Below, one piece after another: positions 38,286-46,694 of a stretch of 64,000 nt of DNA; within the stretch, counting starts at the first letter, position 1; the number at the start of each line of letters is the position of its first letter. Source of the stretch: Ancylobacter rudongensis (GTDB lineage: Bacteria; Pseudomonadota; Alphaproteobacteria; Rhizobiales; Xanthobacteraceae); NCBI RefSeq assembly GCF_900100155.1, contig NZ_FMTP01000002.1, forward strand, positions 558,001 through 622,000, read 5' to 3'. The notes below the pieces were generated by a model. That model saw nothing but the letters and a program-made list of their open reading frames with translations, had not been told where the DNA came from and did no database searches. The translations under genes and the position numbers were made by a program.

Positions 38286-38326
38286 ATGCTTATGCGGCGG
38301 GACGTCGCTGAGACGCCCCGCCGCAT
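38286..38326 (-). terminator. Terminator or attenuator between ccoP and ccoG
   Basis: On the minus strand, 10-bp arms ATGCGGCGGG (38317-38326 as its complement) and CCCGCCGCAT (38292-38301 as its complement) enclose a second stem with arms CGTC/GACG. A T5 run follows a few bases later. It lies 26 bp after the ccoP stop. Partial read-through would give high ccoNOQP and lower ccoGHIS expression. Confidence 0.75.
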
Positions 38327-38351
38327 GGCCTCACTCCGTCCCGCGCAGGCG

Positions 38352-39233
38352 TTACTTCCCGCCCCCGAGCGCATGCACATAGACGGTGAGGGCCTTGATC
38401 GTGGTCGGGTCGAGCCGGCCGCCCCAGGCGGGCATGATGCCGGCGCGGCCATTGGTGATCGAGGCGATCACGGCGTCGCGGCCCGAGCCGTAGAGCCAGA
38501 TGCCGTCGGTGAGGTTCGGCGCGCCGAGCTCGATATTGCCCTTGCCGTCCGCCCCGTGGCAGGCGGCGCAATTGGCCTCGAACACCTCCTTGCCCTTGGT
38601 GAGGTCGGGCGTGACCCCGGCCGGCACCGGCAGATTGGAGAGCGAGCGCACATAATCCGCCGCCGCGATGATGTCCGGGCGCGGCAGCATGGCGTCGCGG
38701 CCGAAGGCGGGCATGTCGCCGACATGGGCGTCGGCATCGGTGGAGCGGATGCCGTGCAGCAGGGTCTGGTGGATCTGCTCCAGCGAGCCGCCCCACATCC
38801 AGTCGTCGTCATTGAGGTTGGGGTAGCCGACCGAACCGGCCGCCCCCGAGCCATGGCACGGCGCGCAATTGTCGCCGAAGGCGGCCCGGCCCTGGGCGCG
38901 GGCGAAGGACAGCAGTTCGGGGCTGGCCTCGATCTCGGCCAGCGACGCCTGCTGCAGCTTCTCGGCGAAAGCGCCGCGCTGCGTGCGCAGATCGGCGAGC
39001 TGCACCTCGACCGCGTCGCGCGACTTCCAGCCCAGCACGCCTGACGTGTAGCCGGAGACGAGCGGCCAGGCGGGATAGACCACCCAGTAGGCCACCGCCC
39101 AGACGATGCAGGCATAGAAGGTCCACAGCCACCAGCGCGGCAGCGGGTTGTTCAGTTCGCGAATGCCGTCCCACTCGTGGCCGGTCGTCGACACGCCGGT
39201 GACGGCGTCCACGTTCTTTTGATGCTCGGCCAT
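38352..39233 (-). CDS. ccoP: cbb3 oxidase dihaem subunit CcoP (FixP)
   Basis: 293-residue membrane-anchored dihaem cytochrome c that passes electrons into cbb3 oxidase. An N-terminal helix (about 33-56) anchors two periplasmic cytochrome domains with haem-binding CAPCH at 123-127 and CAACH at 222-226. The axial methionines are likely those in GDMPAFG and IMPAWGG. The ATG at 39233 has GAGGAT upstream inside ccoQ and starts 2 bp after the ccoQ stop, so coupling is likely. Confidence 0.96.
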   Translation of the reverse strand: MAEHQKNVDAVTGVSTTGHEWDGIRELNNPLPRWWLWTFYACIVWAVAYWVVYPAWPLVSGYTSGVLGWKSRDAVEVQLADLRTQRGAFAEKLQQASLAEIEASPELLSFARAQGRAAFGDNCAPCHGSGAAGSVGYPNLNDDDWMWGGSLEQIHQTLLHGIRSTDADAHVGDMPAFGRDAMLPRPDIIAAADYVRSLSNLPVPAGVTPDLTKGKEVFEANCAACHGADGKGNIELGAPNLTDGIWLYGSGRDAVIASITNGRAGIMPAWGGRLDPTTIKALTVYVHALGGGK

Positions 39234-39235
39234 GG

Positions 39236-39391
39236 TCAATCCTCGCGCAGCGGCATGCGGGCGGCGTCTTCAAACTGCTTGCTGCGCCGGGGCGAAAGCG
39301 CATAGGCGAGCACGCAGAGGAAGATGCCGACGAAGTAGAGAAGCCCCCAGGTCTGGGCGAATTCGGCGAGGGCGCGATAGGTCTCGTTCAT
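39236..39391 (-). CDS. ccoQ: cbb3 oxidase small subunit CcoQ (FixQ)
   Basis: 51-residue single-helix protein beginning MNETYRALAEFAQTWG, with the helix at about residues 17-32 and a charged tail RRSKQFEDAARMPLRED. Length, topology and the YALSPRR(S) turn after the helix match CcoQ, which stabilises the oxidase. It fits exactly between ccoO (10-bp gap) and ccoP (2-bp gap). It is too short to be found easily by length alone. Confidence 0.93.
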   Translation of the reverse strand: MNETYRALAEFAQTWGLLYFVGIFLCVLAYALSPRRSKQFEDAARMPLRED

Positions 39392-39401
39392 CCCGGCCTC
39401 C

Positions 39402-40157
39402 TCAGCGGATGTTTGCCTTGTCGTCGTAAAGCTTGAAGTCGACCATGGTGCCGAGCGCCTGCAGATAGGCGATCAGCGCATCCGCCTCGGAGATGACCTT
39501 GGGGTTGCCGTCGAAGTCGCGCTGCTGCGCGCCGGGATAGCGTTCGGTCAGCCCGTCGCCATCGGCGTCGGGGGTGGCCTGCGCCTTCAGGTCGGCCAGC
39601 GCCTCGGCGATCATCGCTTCCGAATAGGGCACGCCGAGCACGGCGTTGACCTTCATGTCGTCGGCGATCTCGTAGGTCTTGAGCGGCGTCTGCGCCAGGA
39701 AGGGGTAGCCGGGCATGATCGAGCCCGGCACCACCGAGCGCGGATCGGCGAGGTGCTGGCGCTGCCATTCGTCGGAATATTTGTTGCCGACGCGGGCAAG
39801 GTCCGGCCCGGTGCGCTTGGAGCCCCACTGGAACGGCCGGTCATACATGCTCTCGGCCGCCAGCGAGTAGTGGCCGTAGCGCTCCACCTCGTCGCGCAGC
39901 GGGCGGATCATCTGCGAGTGGCAGTTGTAGCAGCCCTCGCGGACATAGATGTTGCGGCCCGCCAGTTCCAGCGGCGACCAGGGCCGCACGCCGGACACCT
40001 TCTCGATCGTGCTCTTGAGGTAGAACAGCGGCACGATCTCGACGAGGCCGCCAATGGCGACGACGAGCAGGATGCCGATCATCAGCCAGATCGAGTTCCG
40101 TTCGAGGAAGGCATGCTTGGCCCAGAGGGACTTTTTGGGAGCGGCGGCTTCAGCCAT
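39402..40157 (-). CDS. ccoO: cbb3 oxidase monohaem subunit CcoO (FixO)
   Basis: 251-residue membrane-anchored cytochrome c subunit. One N-terminal helix (about 22-46) is followed by a periplasmic haem domain with CYNCH at 76-80 and the axial-ligand loop [10 protein letters not shown] near 145-155. It hands electrons from CcoP to the catalytic CcoN. It starts 12 bp after ccoN and ends 10 bp before ccoQ. Length and spacing are normal. Confidence 0.96.
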   Translation of the reverse strand: MAEAAAPKKSLWAKHAFLERNSIWLMIGILLVVAIGGLVEIVPLFYLKSTIEKVSGVRPWSPLELAGRNIYVREGCYNCHSQMIRPLRDEVERYGHYSLAAESMYDRPFQWGSKRTGPDLARVGNKYSDEWQRQHLADPRSVVPGSIMPGYPFLAQTPLKTYEIADDMKVNAVLGVPYSEAMIAEALADLKAQATPDADGDGLTERYPGAQQRDFDGNPKVISEADALIAYLQALGTMVDFKLYDDKANIR

Positions 40158-40169
40158 GATCTTGCGTCC

Positions 40170-41885
40170 TCACTCAGCCGGCACGAGGGAAGGGTTGCGC
40201 GCGCCGGTGTCGGCCTCAGCCGTCTCCGGCTGCCGGATGGTCATGAAGATGTTGAACGCCATGATCAGCCCGCCGACGAGGAACAGCACACCGCCCACCG
40301 CGCGGATGATGTAGAAGGGGTGCATCGCCTCGACGGTCTCGATGAAGGAGTATTCGAGGAAGCCGAGCGAGGTGTAGGCGCGCCACATCAGGCCCTGCAG
40401 GATGCCCGCCACCCACATCGCCGAGATGTAGAAGACGATGCCGATGGTCGAGATCCAGAAGTGCCAGTTGACCAGGCGCAGCGAATACAGTTCCCGCTTC
40501 TGCCAGAGCCACGGCACCAGGCAGTAGATGGCGCCGAAGGAGATGTAGGCGACCCAGCCCAGCGCACCGGAATGCACATGGCCGATGGTCCAGTCGGTGT
40601 AGTGGCTGAGCGAGTTGACCGACTTCACCGACATCAGCGGACCCTCGAAGGTCGACATGCCGTAGAAGGCGACCGACACCACCATCATCCGCAGCACCGG
40701 GTCGGTGCGCAGCTTGTCCCAGGCACCCGAGAGCGTCATCAGGCCGTTGATCATGCCGCCCCAGGAGGGCATCCACAGGATGATCGAGAAGGTCATGCCC
40801 AGCGTCTGCGCCCAGTCCGGCAGCGCGGTGTAGTGCAGATGGTGCGGGCCGGCCCAGATGTAGATGAAGATCAGCGCCCAGAAGTGGATGATCGACAGCC
40901 GGTAGGAATAGACCGGCCGGTCGGCCCGCTTGGGGATGAAGTAGTACATGATGGCGAGGAAGCCGGCGGTGAGGAAGAAGCCGACCGCGTTATGGCCGTA
41001 CCACCACTGCACCATGGCATCCTGCACGCCCGACCAGACGATGTAGGATTTGGGCGAGAACACTGAGACCGGGATGCTGGCATTATTGCCGAGATGCAGC
41101 ATCGCGATGGTGACGATGAAGGCGAGGTAAAACCAGTTCGCCACATAGATGTGCGGCTCCTGCCGGCGCCAGAGCGTGGCGAGATAGACCAGCAGATACG
41201 TCACCCACACCACGGTCAGCCACAGATCGGCGTACCATTCCGGCTCGGCATATTCCTTCGACTGGGTGATGCCCAGCAGATAGCCCGTGCCGGCGATGAC
41301 GATGAAGAAATTATAGCCCAGCACCACGAACCACGGCGCGAGATAGCCGGCGAGCCGGGCGCGCGAGGTGCGCTGCACCACATAGAACGAGGTGCCGATC
41401 AGCACGTTGCCGCCAAAGGCGAAGATCACCGCCGAGGTGTGCAGCGGCCGCAGCCGGCCAAACGCCGTCCAGGGCAGATCGAGGTTCAGCCAGGGAAAGG
41501 CGAGCTGGAAGGCGATGATGACGCCGACCAGGAAGCCGGCAATGCCCCAGAACATCGCCGCGATCGTGGCGAACTTCACCGGGCCGAAATTGTAGTTCGG
41601 CTTGCCGTCGATCTCCCGCGCCGGCAGCGCCGCCGGGCGGTCGACATAGCGGTTGAGGATGACGAACACCGCCGCCAGGCTGGCGAAGGCGGAGAGATAG
41701 GCGTGGAAGGCGTAGGCGGCATCGTGCGTCTTCGCCGCCACCGTGATGCAGGACAGCGACAGGACCGCGAAGACGAAGGCGAGCCCGCCTTCGCCAAAGG
41801 TCATTTTCTTGCCGCTCTGATCGACGCCGGGCTCGGTGGCACCCGAGCCTCGTCCCTCGCCAGCGGAGCTGTGTAGCTGCGTCAT
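40170..41885 (-). CDS. ccoN: cbb3 oxidase catalytic subunit CcoN (FixN)
   Basis: 571-residue haem-copper oxidase subunit with about twelve helices, the site where oxygen is reduced at the high-spin haem b3/CuB centre. Low-spin haem and CuB histidines are visible in [38 protein letters not shown] and [13 protein letters not shown]. The start at 41885 is set by GGAGG about 6 bp upstream; a longer frame to 41966 would overlap regulatory DNA. It heads ccoNOQP and is preceded by a FixK/FNR-type box, so it should be induced at low oxygen. Confidence 0.97.
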   Translation of the reverse strand: MTQLHSSAGEGRGSGATEPGVDQSGKKMTFGEGGLAFVFAVLSLSCITVAAKTHDAAYAFHAYLSAFASLAAVFVILNRYVDRPAALPAREIDGKPNYNFGPVKFATIAAMFWGIAGFLVGVIIAFQLAFPWLNLDLPWTAFGRLRPLHTSAVIFAFGGNVLIGTSFYVVQRTSRARLAGYLAPWFVVLGYNFFIVIAGTGYLLGITQSKEYAEPEWYADLWLTVVWVTYLLVYLATLWRRQEPHIYVANWFYLAFIVTIAMLHLGNNASIPVSVFSPKSYIVWSGVQDAMVQWWYGHNAVGFFLTAGFLAIMYYFIPKRADRPVYSYRLSIIHFWALIFIYIWAGPHHLHYTALPDWAQTLGMTFSIILWMPSWGGMINGLMTLSGAWDKLRTDPVLRMMVVSVAFYGMSTFEGPLMSVKSVNSLSHYTDWTIGHVHSGALGWVAYISFGAIYCLVPWLWQKRELYSLRLVNWHFWISTIGIVFYISAMWVAGILQGLMWRAYTSLGFLEYSFIETVEAMHPFYIIRAVGGVLFLVGGLIMAFNIFMTIRQPETAEADTGARNPSLVPAE

Positions 41886-42158
41886 TCGACCCTCCACGTT
41901 CCGATCGGCCGATCTGGAACGACTCCATGATGTGGAGGGAGCTTTCGCGCCGCAGGGCGCCGGCAACCTTGATCCACGTCAAGGCTAAGGGTCTTCACGG
42001 ACGCGCGAGCCGGCGGCGCATTGCCGCGATGGCGGGCGCTCCAGCCGGGTGGCGGCGCCCCCCACCCGGCGCGCGGCCCTTGCCTCCCCCGCCCGCGCCG
42101 CCTACAGACGGTTCGACGCGACAGATGCGCCCTTCGCGCACGAGGACCGGGACGCCGC
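41886..42158. promoter_or_regulatory. ccoN upstream region with promoter activity expected in both directions
   Basis: This 273-bp gap lies between divergent ccoN and the small membrane-protein gene. It contains the FixK/FNR-type box at 41969-41982. The right half (42000-42158) is GC-rich and shows no recognised element. Confidence 0.5.
41969..41982 (-). promoter_or_regulatory. FixK/FNR-type box (anaerobox) upstream of ccoN
   Basis: TTGATCCACGTCAA, a perfect match to the TTGA-N6-TCAA consensus of alphaproteobacterial FixK/FnrP proteins. It is 84 bp upstream of the ccoN start codon, a suitable distance for a class II activator site with a short leader. Confidence 0.9.
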
Positions 42159-42461
42159 ATGATCCGCTTTCTCTTCCGCTTCGTCGGGCTGTGGGTTCTG
42201 GCCGGCGCCTTTGTCGCCCTGGTGCTGGACGGCGTGCGCTCCATCGCCTCCTCGGAGATTGTCACCACCCCGCTCGGCGTCACCTGGCTGGCCGTGAGCC
42301 CGGAGTCGCTGGCGCGCTTCCAGGCCTTCATCGAGCGCAGCCTGTCATCGACGGTGTGGAGCTATCTCGTCGTGCCGGTGCTCGGCGCGCCGCTCTTCGC
42401 GGTGCTCGGCATCGCCGGCGCGCTGCTGCTGCTGATCGGCCGCCGGCCCAACGCCGCCTAG
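42159..42461 (+). CDS. Conserved small membrane protein, function unknown
   Basis: 100-residue protein with two predicted membrane helices (about 4-26 and 68-92) and an intervening periplasmic or cytoplasmic stretch VTTPLGVTWLAVSPESLARF. It ends with an RRPNAA tail. Similar two-helix proteins starting MIRFLFRFVGLW are, as I recall, common in the Hyphomicrobiales, but no function is known to me. It is divergent from ccoN and 274 bp away, with the FixK box between them; that box might serve both directions. Confidence 0.75.
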   Translation: MIRFLFRFVGLWVLAGAFVALVLDGVRSIASSEIVTTPLGVTWLAVSPESLARFQAFIERSLSSTVWSYLVVPVLGAPLFAVLGIAGALLLLIGRRPNAA

Positions 42462-42556
42462 AGCGTCGCCTGATGCCGGGCGCGTGATGGCCCCCGCCCT
42501 CGCGCGCGGGCCCGCCACACCCCATATCGGCGCCAGTCCATGAAGGGATGTGCTCC

Positions 42557-43210
42557 ATGTTCTTCTTCAAGAAGAGTGCCGACCTGCCCACCGCTGAGCA
42601 GGCCCTGCCCGGCCGCGCCCGGGAACTGCCGACCGCCGACGTCCATTTCGTCAACGGCCACAAGCTGAAGGGCCCCTACCCCGAAGGCTTCGAGACCGCC
42701 ATTTTCGGCCTCGGTTGTTTCTGGGGCGCCGAGCGCAAGTTCTGGCAGACGCCGGGCGTCTATGTGACCGCCGTCGGCTATATCAACGGCATCACACCGA
42801 ACCCGACCTATGAGGAGACCTGCACCGGCCTCACCGGCCATGCCGAGGCGGTGCTGGTGGTCTATGACCCCTCCAAGCTCAGCTATGCCGAGCTGCTCAA
42901 GCTGTTCTGGGAGAACCACGACCCGACCCAGGGCATGCGCCAGGGCAATGATGTCGGCACCACCTACCGGTCCGGGATCTACGTGACCTCGCCCGAGCAG
43001 CGGGCGCAGGCCGAGGCCAGCAAGGCCGCCTATGACGTCGCGCTGAAGGCCAAGGGTTTCCCTGATATCACCACCGAGATCGTCGACGCCCCGCATTTCT
43101 ACTTCGCCGAGGAGTACCACCAGCAGTACCTCGCCAAGAACCCCGGCGGCTACTGCGCGCTCAGCGGCACAGGCGTCTCCTGCCCGATCGGCACCGGCGT
43201 CGCGGCCTGA
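42557..43210 (+). CDS. msrA: Peptide-methionine (S)-S-oxide reductase MsrA
   Basis: 217-residue repair enzyme that reduces methionine-S-sulfoxide in proteins. The catalytic cysteine is C54 in GCFWGAER, and the C-terminal part has candidate resolving cysteines C199 (GGYCALSG) and C209 (SCPIG). The N-terminal 40 residues ([12 protein letters not shown] onward) match the longer MsrA form. The ATG at 42557 is preferred to one 9 bp upstream. It stands alone between the small membrane protein and a secreted hypothetical gene. Confidence 0.95.
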   Translation: MFFFKKSADLPTAEQALPGRARELPTADVHFVNGHKLKGPYPEGFETAIFGLGCFWGAERKFWQTPGVYVTAVGYINGITPNPTYEETCTGLTGHAEAVLVVYDPSKLSYAELLKLFWENHDPTQGMRQGNDVGTTYRSGIYVTSPEQRAQAEASKAAYDVALKAKGFPDITTEIVDAPHFYFAEEYHQQYLAKNPGGYCALSGTGVSCPIGTGVAA

Positions 43211-43361
43211 CGATAACGGGTGCGGCGGGCCTTCCCGCCGCGCCCCGCGCCTGCCGCAGCGGCGCGCCCTGTCTATTCTTGATCGCATCGCCCGGGCATC
43301 TTCCCCTGCCCGGCGCCTCCGCCGTAACGTTCGCGCCTCGCTGATCGAATGAGGAACGACC

Positions 43362-44087
43362 GTGACCTCTTCTTCCCGCCCCCTCCTTTCCGCCCTGTTC
43401 GCTTTGCTGGTCCCGCTGTCCGGCGGCGCCTCGCTGGCGCAGCAGCCGGCGCCGGAGCCGACGCCGAAGCTGCCTGCCGTGCTGCGCGACGCGCGCTATT
43501 GCGAACTGGTGGCGGTGCATCTGACCCTGGACGGCCTCCGGGCCTCCGTCTTCAACACGCTCGGCTTCGACGACTGCCCCGCCGACAAATGGGACGCGCT
43601 CACACGGCGCGAGCTGCTCCGTCAATTCGACACGCTCGCCGTGGTCATGAACGGCCCGCGCCATTTCATCATGGATGGCATCTCCGCCACCGGCGACACC
43701 AAGACCGGCGAGATCATCACGGTCGGCGGCATCGTCATGGCCAAGCGGGCCGAGGTGTCGCTCTCGCTGCACCAGGCGATGGGCCCGACCTATACCGAGC
43801 AGACCATCGACCGTAACACCACCTATCGCTTCGATGCCGGCAAGCCGGTGTTCCAGCTCACCGCGCCTGATGGGGCGGTCTATGTGATGCAGTCCTACGC
43901 CCAGATCGTCGACCCGGCGCTGAGCTATGCCGACCTGCCCGGCCTCGGCGCCAAGCTGAAGCCGCCGGCGGGCTGGAGCTACAGCACCCGCACCCCGGAC
44001 GCGGACCTGCTTCTGGTCGCCAAGGGCACGGCCATCGTCATCCAGGACGAGCTGAAGAACACCTACCAGAAAGTGACGGCGAACTGA
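43362..44087 (+). CDS. Secreted protein of unknown function
   Basis: 241-residue protein starting at GTG 43362 with GAGG upstream. Residues 1-26 form a signal peptide (cleavage near SLAQQ), followed by a short proline-rich linker. The mature part has two conserved-looking cysteines (YCELV near 48 and DDCPADKW near 72), the segment NGPRHFIMDGI and a C-terminal beta-rich stretch. I do not recognise the family. The gene is monocistronic, followed by a hairpin at 44102-44137. Confidence 0.7.
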   Translation: MTSSSRPLLSALFALLVPLSGGASLAQQPAPEPTPKLPAVLRDARYCELVAVHLTLDGLRASVFNTLGFDDCPADKWDALTRRELLRQFDTLAVVMNGPRHFIMDGISATGDTKTGEIITVGGIVMAKRAEVSLSLHQAMGPTYTEQTIDRNTTYRFDAGKPVFQLTAPDGAVYVMQSYAQIVDPALSYADLPGLGAKLKPPAGWSYSTRTPDADLLLVAKGTAIVIQDELKNTYQKVTAN

Positions 44088-44101
44088 CACGCTGTCACCT
44101 T

Positions 44102-44137
44102 GCGAGGGGTGCGCGACGCCCCGCGTGCGCCCCTCGC
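44102..44137 (+). terminator. Hairpin after the secreted-protein gene
   Basis: GCGAGGGG (44102-44109) pairs with CCCCTCGC (44130-44137), starting 15 bp after the stop codon of the secreted protein gene. There is no T-run, so it may terminate weakly or only protect the mRNA end. Confidence 0.4.
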
Positions 44138-44240
44138 GCCCCTTCGCAAAGCCCACTGTCCCGCCCTCCCACCGCGCGCCGCACCCAGCCCGCCTCACGC
44201 CCGCATCACGGCCTCTTGCCGCCATCGCGGCGCCGTGGCA

Positions 44241-44264
44241 CGCCTCTCGCATCCGCGAGAGGCG
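44241..44264 (+). promoter_or_regulatory. Perfect hairpin before the YqhA-type gene
   Basis: CGCCTCTCGC (44241-44250), loop ATCC, GCGAGAGGCG (44255-44264): 10-bp perfect arms ending 24 bp before the start codon. It would lie in the 5' leader close to the ribosome-binding site, or act as an operator or terminator for upstream transcription. Confidence 0.4.
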
Positions 44265-44288
44265 GGGTCAGGCTGGGGTGACGGACGC

Positions 44289-44786
44289 ATGGAAAAGCTC
44301 ATCGAACGCATCATTCTGCTCAGCCGCTGGATCATGGCGCCGTTCTATCTCGGGCTGGTGATCGCGCTGGCGGTGCTGCTGTACAAATTCGGCGTCGAGC
44401 TGCTCCACTTCGTCACCCATGCCGGCCAGTTCGACGAGAGCGACACCATTCTCGGCCTTCTGGCGCTGGTCGATCTCACCTTCACCGGCAGCCTGGTCAT
44501 CATCGTCATCTTCTCCGGCTACGAGAACTTCGTCGCCAAGATCGACGGCTCCGGCCATGCCGACTGGCCGGAATGGATGACCAAGGTCGATTTCGCCGGC
44601 CTCAAGCAGAAGCTGCTGGCCTCCATCGTCGCCATTTCGGCGATCGCCCTGCTCAAAGCCTTCATGAATCTCGACCGTGGCGTCGACGAGAAGCAGCTGA
44701 TGTGGCTGGTCATCATCCATGTCGTGTTCGTGCTGTCCGGCGTGGTCCTGGCCTGGACCGACCGATTGTCGGAAAAGAGCCACTGA
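44289..44786 (+). CDS. YqhA (UPF0114/TIGR00645) family membrane protein
   Basis: 165-residue inner-membrane protein with four predicted helices. Family-typical stretches are RIILLSRWIMAPFYLGL at the start, GLLALVDLTFTGSLVI in the middle, SGYENFV before the cytoplasmic loop, and MWLVIIHVVFVLSGVVLAWTDRL at the end. Function is unknown for the family. It lies 90 bp upstream of the siroheme synthase gene but separate promoters are likely because that gap is AT-rich. Confidence 0.9.
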   Translation: MEKLIERIILLSRWIMAPFYLGLVIALAVLLYKFGVELLHFVTHAGQFDESDTILGLLALVDLTFTGSLVIIVIFSGYENFVAKIDGSGHADWPEWMTKVDFAGLKQKLLASIVAISAIALLKAFMNLDRGVDEKQLMWLVIIHVVFVLSGVVLAWTDRLSEKSH

Positions 44787-44876
44787 TATTTTCCCGGAAA
44801 TTTACGTCTATTGACTTCAATGGACGAGAATTTTGTGTGATAAGTGACCATTCGCCCTCTCGGACCGACCGCCGCA
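44787..44876 (+). promoter_or_regulatory. AT-rich promoter region of cysG
   Basis: This 90-bp gap is clearly richer in A and T than the flanking genes. It contains TTGACT (44811-44816) as a good -35 candidate, and the only -10-like hexamer near it (TGTGAT, 44836-44841) is 19 bp away. The boxes are tentative. Confidence 0.4.
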
Positions 44877-46391
44877 ATGACCGATTCCGCCCCTCCCCCT
44901 CCCGCCCCTGAGCGCCGCGCCCGCCCGGCCCCGGCGCGCATGGCGCCGCTCGCCCGCCTGCCGGTGTTCTTCGCGCTGTCCGGGCGCCGGGTAGTGCTGG
45001 CCGGCGGCTCGGAAGCGGCGGCGTGGAAGGCGGAACTGCTCTCCGCCGCCGGCGCGCATGTCGAGGTGTTCGCCGTCGACCCCTGCGAGGACCTGCTGGC
45101 GCTGGCCGCCGCGCCGCCGGATGGGCCGCTCATTCTCATCGCCCGCGACTGGACGCCGGAAGACCTTGCCGGCGCCGCGCTCGCCATCGGCGCCTTCGAG
45201 GACGACCCGGACTGCGCCCGCTTTGCCGACGCGGCCCACGCCGCCGGCGTGCCGGTCAATGTGGTGGACAAGCCGGCCTTCTGCGATTTCGCCTTCGGCG
45301 CCATCGTCAATCGATCGCCCCTCGTGGTCGGCATTTCCACCGACGGCGCCGCCCCGGTGTTCGGCCAGGCGGTGCGGGCGAAGATCGAGGCGGTGATTCC
45401 GCAGGGCTTCAAGCGCTGGGCCGAAGCCGCGCGCAGCTGGCGCCCGGCGGTGTCCGCCCTCGCGCTCTCCTATCAGGGCCGCCGCAGCTTCTGGGAGCGC
45501 TTCACCCGCGCCGCGCTGGAGACCCCGGAGGACGAACCGTCGGAGGCGCTGCGCGAGCAGTTTCTCGCCCGCGCAGAGGTGGAGCGCACCGACACGCCGC
45601 GCGGCTCGGTCGCCCTTGTCGGCGCCGGTCCGGGCGACCCGGAACTGCTGACGCTGAAGGCGGTGCGGGTGCTGCAATCGGCCGATGTGGTGCTCTATGA
45701 CGACCTCGTTGCCCCGGCGGTGCTGGATGTCGCCCGCCGCGAGGCCCGCAAGATGCTGGTCGGCAAGACCGGCTACAAGCCCTCCTGCAAGCAGGACGAC
45801 ATCAACGCGCTGATGGTCTCGCTGGCCAAGCAGGGCAAGCGGGTGGTGCGGCTGAAGGGCGGCGACCCGATGGTGTTCGGCCGCGCCGGGGAGGAGATCA
45901 CCGCCGCGCGCAATGCCGGCCTGCCGGTGGACGTGGTGCCCGGCATCACCGCGGCGCAGGGGGCGGCGAGCCGGCTCAGTGTCTCGCTCACCCATCGCGA
46001 CCATGCCCGCCGGCTGCAATTCGTCACCGCCCATGCCCGCGACGGCAAGCTGCCGCGCGATCTCGACTGGCAGGCGCTGGCCGATCCCGCCGCCACCACC
46101 GTGGTCTACATGCCGCAGCGCACCTGGGGCGAGCTCTCGGCCAAGGCGATGGCGGCCGGGCTCGACCCGGCGACCCCGGCCATCGCTCTCTTCTCCGCCA
46201 CACGGCCGCAGGAACGGCAGGTGCCGGCCACCGTCGCCACGCTGCAGGCGGCGCTGGAAGCCGCCGTTGCGGACGGCGCCAGCGGCCCCTGCCTCGTGCT
46301 ATTCGGCCATGCCATCGGCGAGGCGGCGGCGTTCGCCCTGCCGCGCGAGGTCGCCGAAGAAGCGGAAAAGGCCCACGCCGCGCAGGGGTAA
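44877..46391 (+). CDS. cysG: Siroheme synthase CysG (multifunctional)
   Basis: Three-activity enzyme that turns uroporphyrinogen III into siroheme for sulfite and nitrite reductase. The N-terminal dehydrogenase/ferrochelatase part (about residues 20-210) includes GRRVVLAGGSEAA; the C-terminal methyltransferase part starts near 235 with VALVGAGPGDPELLTLKA and includes RLKGGDPMVFGRAGEE and VVPGITAAQGA. The ATG at 44877 gives 504 residues; the GTG 33 bp upstream falls in the probable promoter. The sulfur-assimilation genes often downstream of cysG in this order are not here; repeats and hisG follow. Confidence 0.94.
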   Translation: MTDSAPPPPAPERRARPAPARMAPLARLPVFFALSGRRVVLAGGSEAAAWKAELLSAAGAHVEVFAVDPCEDLLALAAAPPDGPLILIARDWTPEDLAGAALAIGAFEDDPDCARFADAAHAAGVPVNVVDKPAFCDFAFGAIVNRSPLVVGISTDGAAPVFGQAVRAKIEAVIPQGFKRWAEAARSWRPAVSALALSYQGRRSFWERFTRAALETPEDEPSEALREQFLARAEVERTDTPRGSVALVGAGPGDPELLTLKAVRVLQSADVVLYDDLVAPAVLDVARREARKMLVGKTGYKPSCKQDDINALMVSLAKQGKRVVRLKGGDPMVFGRAGEEITAARNAGLPVDVVPGITAAQGAASRLSVSLTHRDHARRLQFVTAHARDGKLPRDLDWQALADPAATTVVYMPQRTWGELSAKAMAAGLDPATPAIALFSATRPQERQVPATVATLQAALEAAVADGASGPCLVLFGHAIGEAAAFALPREVAEEAEKAHAAQG

Positions 46392-46396
46392 GGCCA

Positions 46397-46675
46397 TGTC
46401 CCGGACCAGCCGTGCGCCGCACGGCGCCGATCCGGGACCCAGGGAAGACTCCGCGCAGCGCCTCGAATCCTTCACAGAGCGCGGCAGAAGCGTTTCGCGC
46501 TGGGTCCCGGCGCGGCGCTCCGCCTTCGGCTCCGCTGGGCCGGGACACGGTGCATTGCGCTGGGGATGACGGGATTTGTCTTCCCTCATGCCCGGGTTTG
46601 GCCCGGGCACCCAGCCTTTGGACCTGTCGTTGCGGTGCTCTTCCTGGGTGGCCGGGTCAAGCCCGGCCATGAGGG
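46397..46675. repeat. Cluster of four hairpin repeats between cysG and hisG
   Basis: Four separate palindromes fill this spacer: GTCCCGGA/TCCGGGAC at 46398-46438, TCCCGGC/GCCGGGA at 46505-46545, TGCCCGGG/CCCGGGCA at 46589-46609 and TGGCCGGG/CCCGGCCA at 46649-46669. The first two belong to the CCCGGATC family found elsewhere in the window; the last is the GGCCGGGTCAAGCCCGGCC type repeated at 55865. The genes on either side converge, so some may act as terminators. No gene is seen in the roughly 300-bp gap. Confidence 0.7.
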
Positions 46676-46694
46676 AGCAAGGGTGGTCCCGCCC

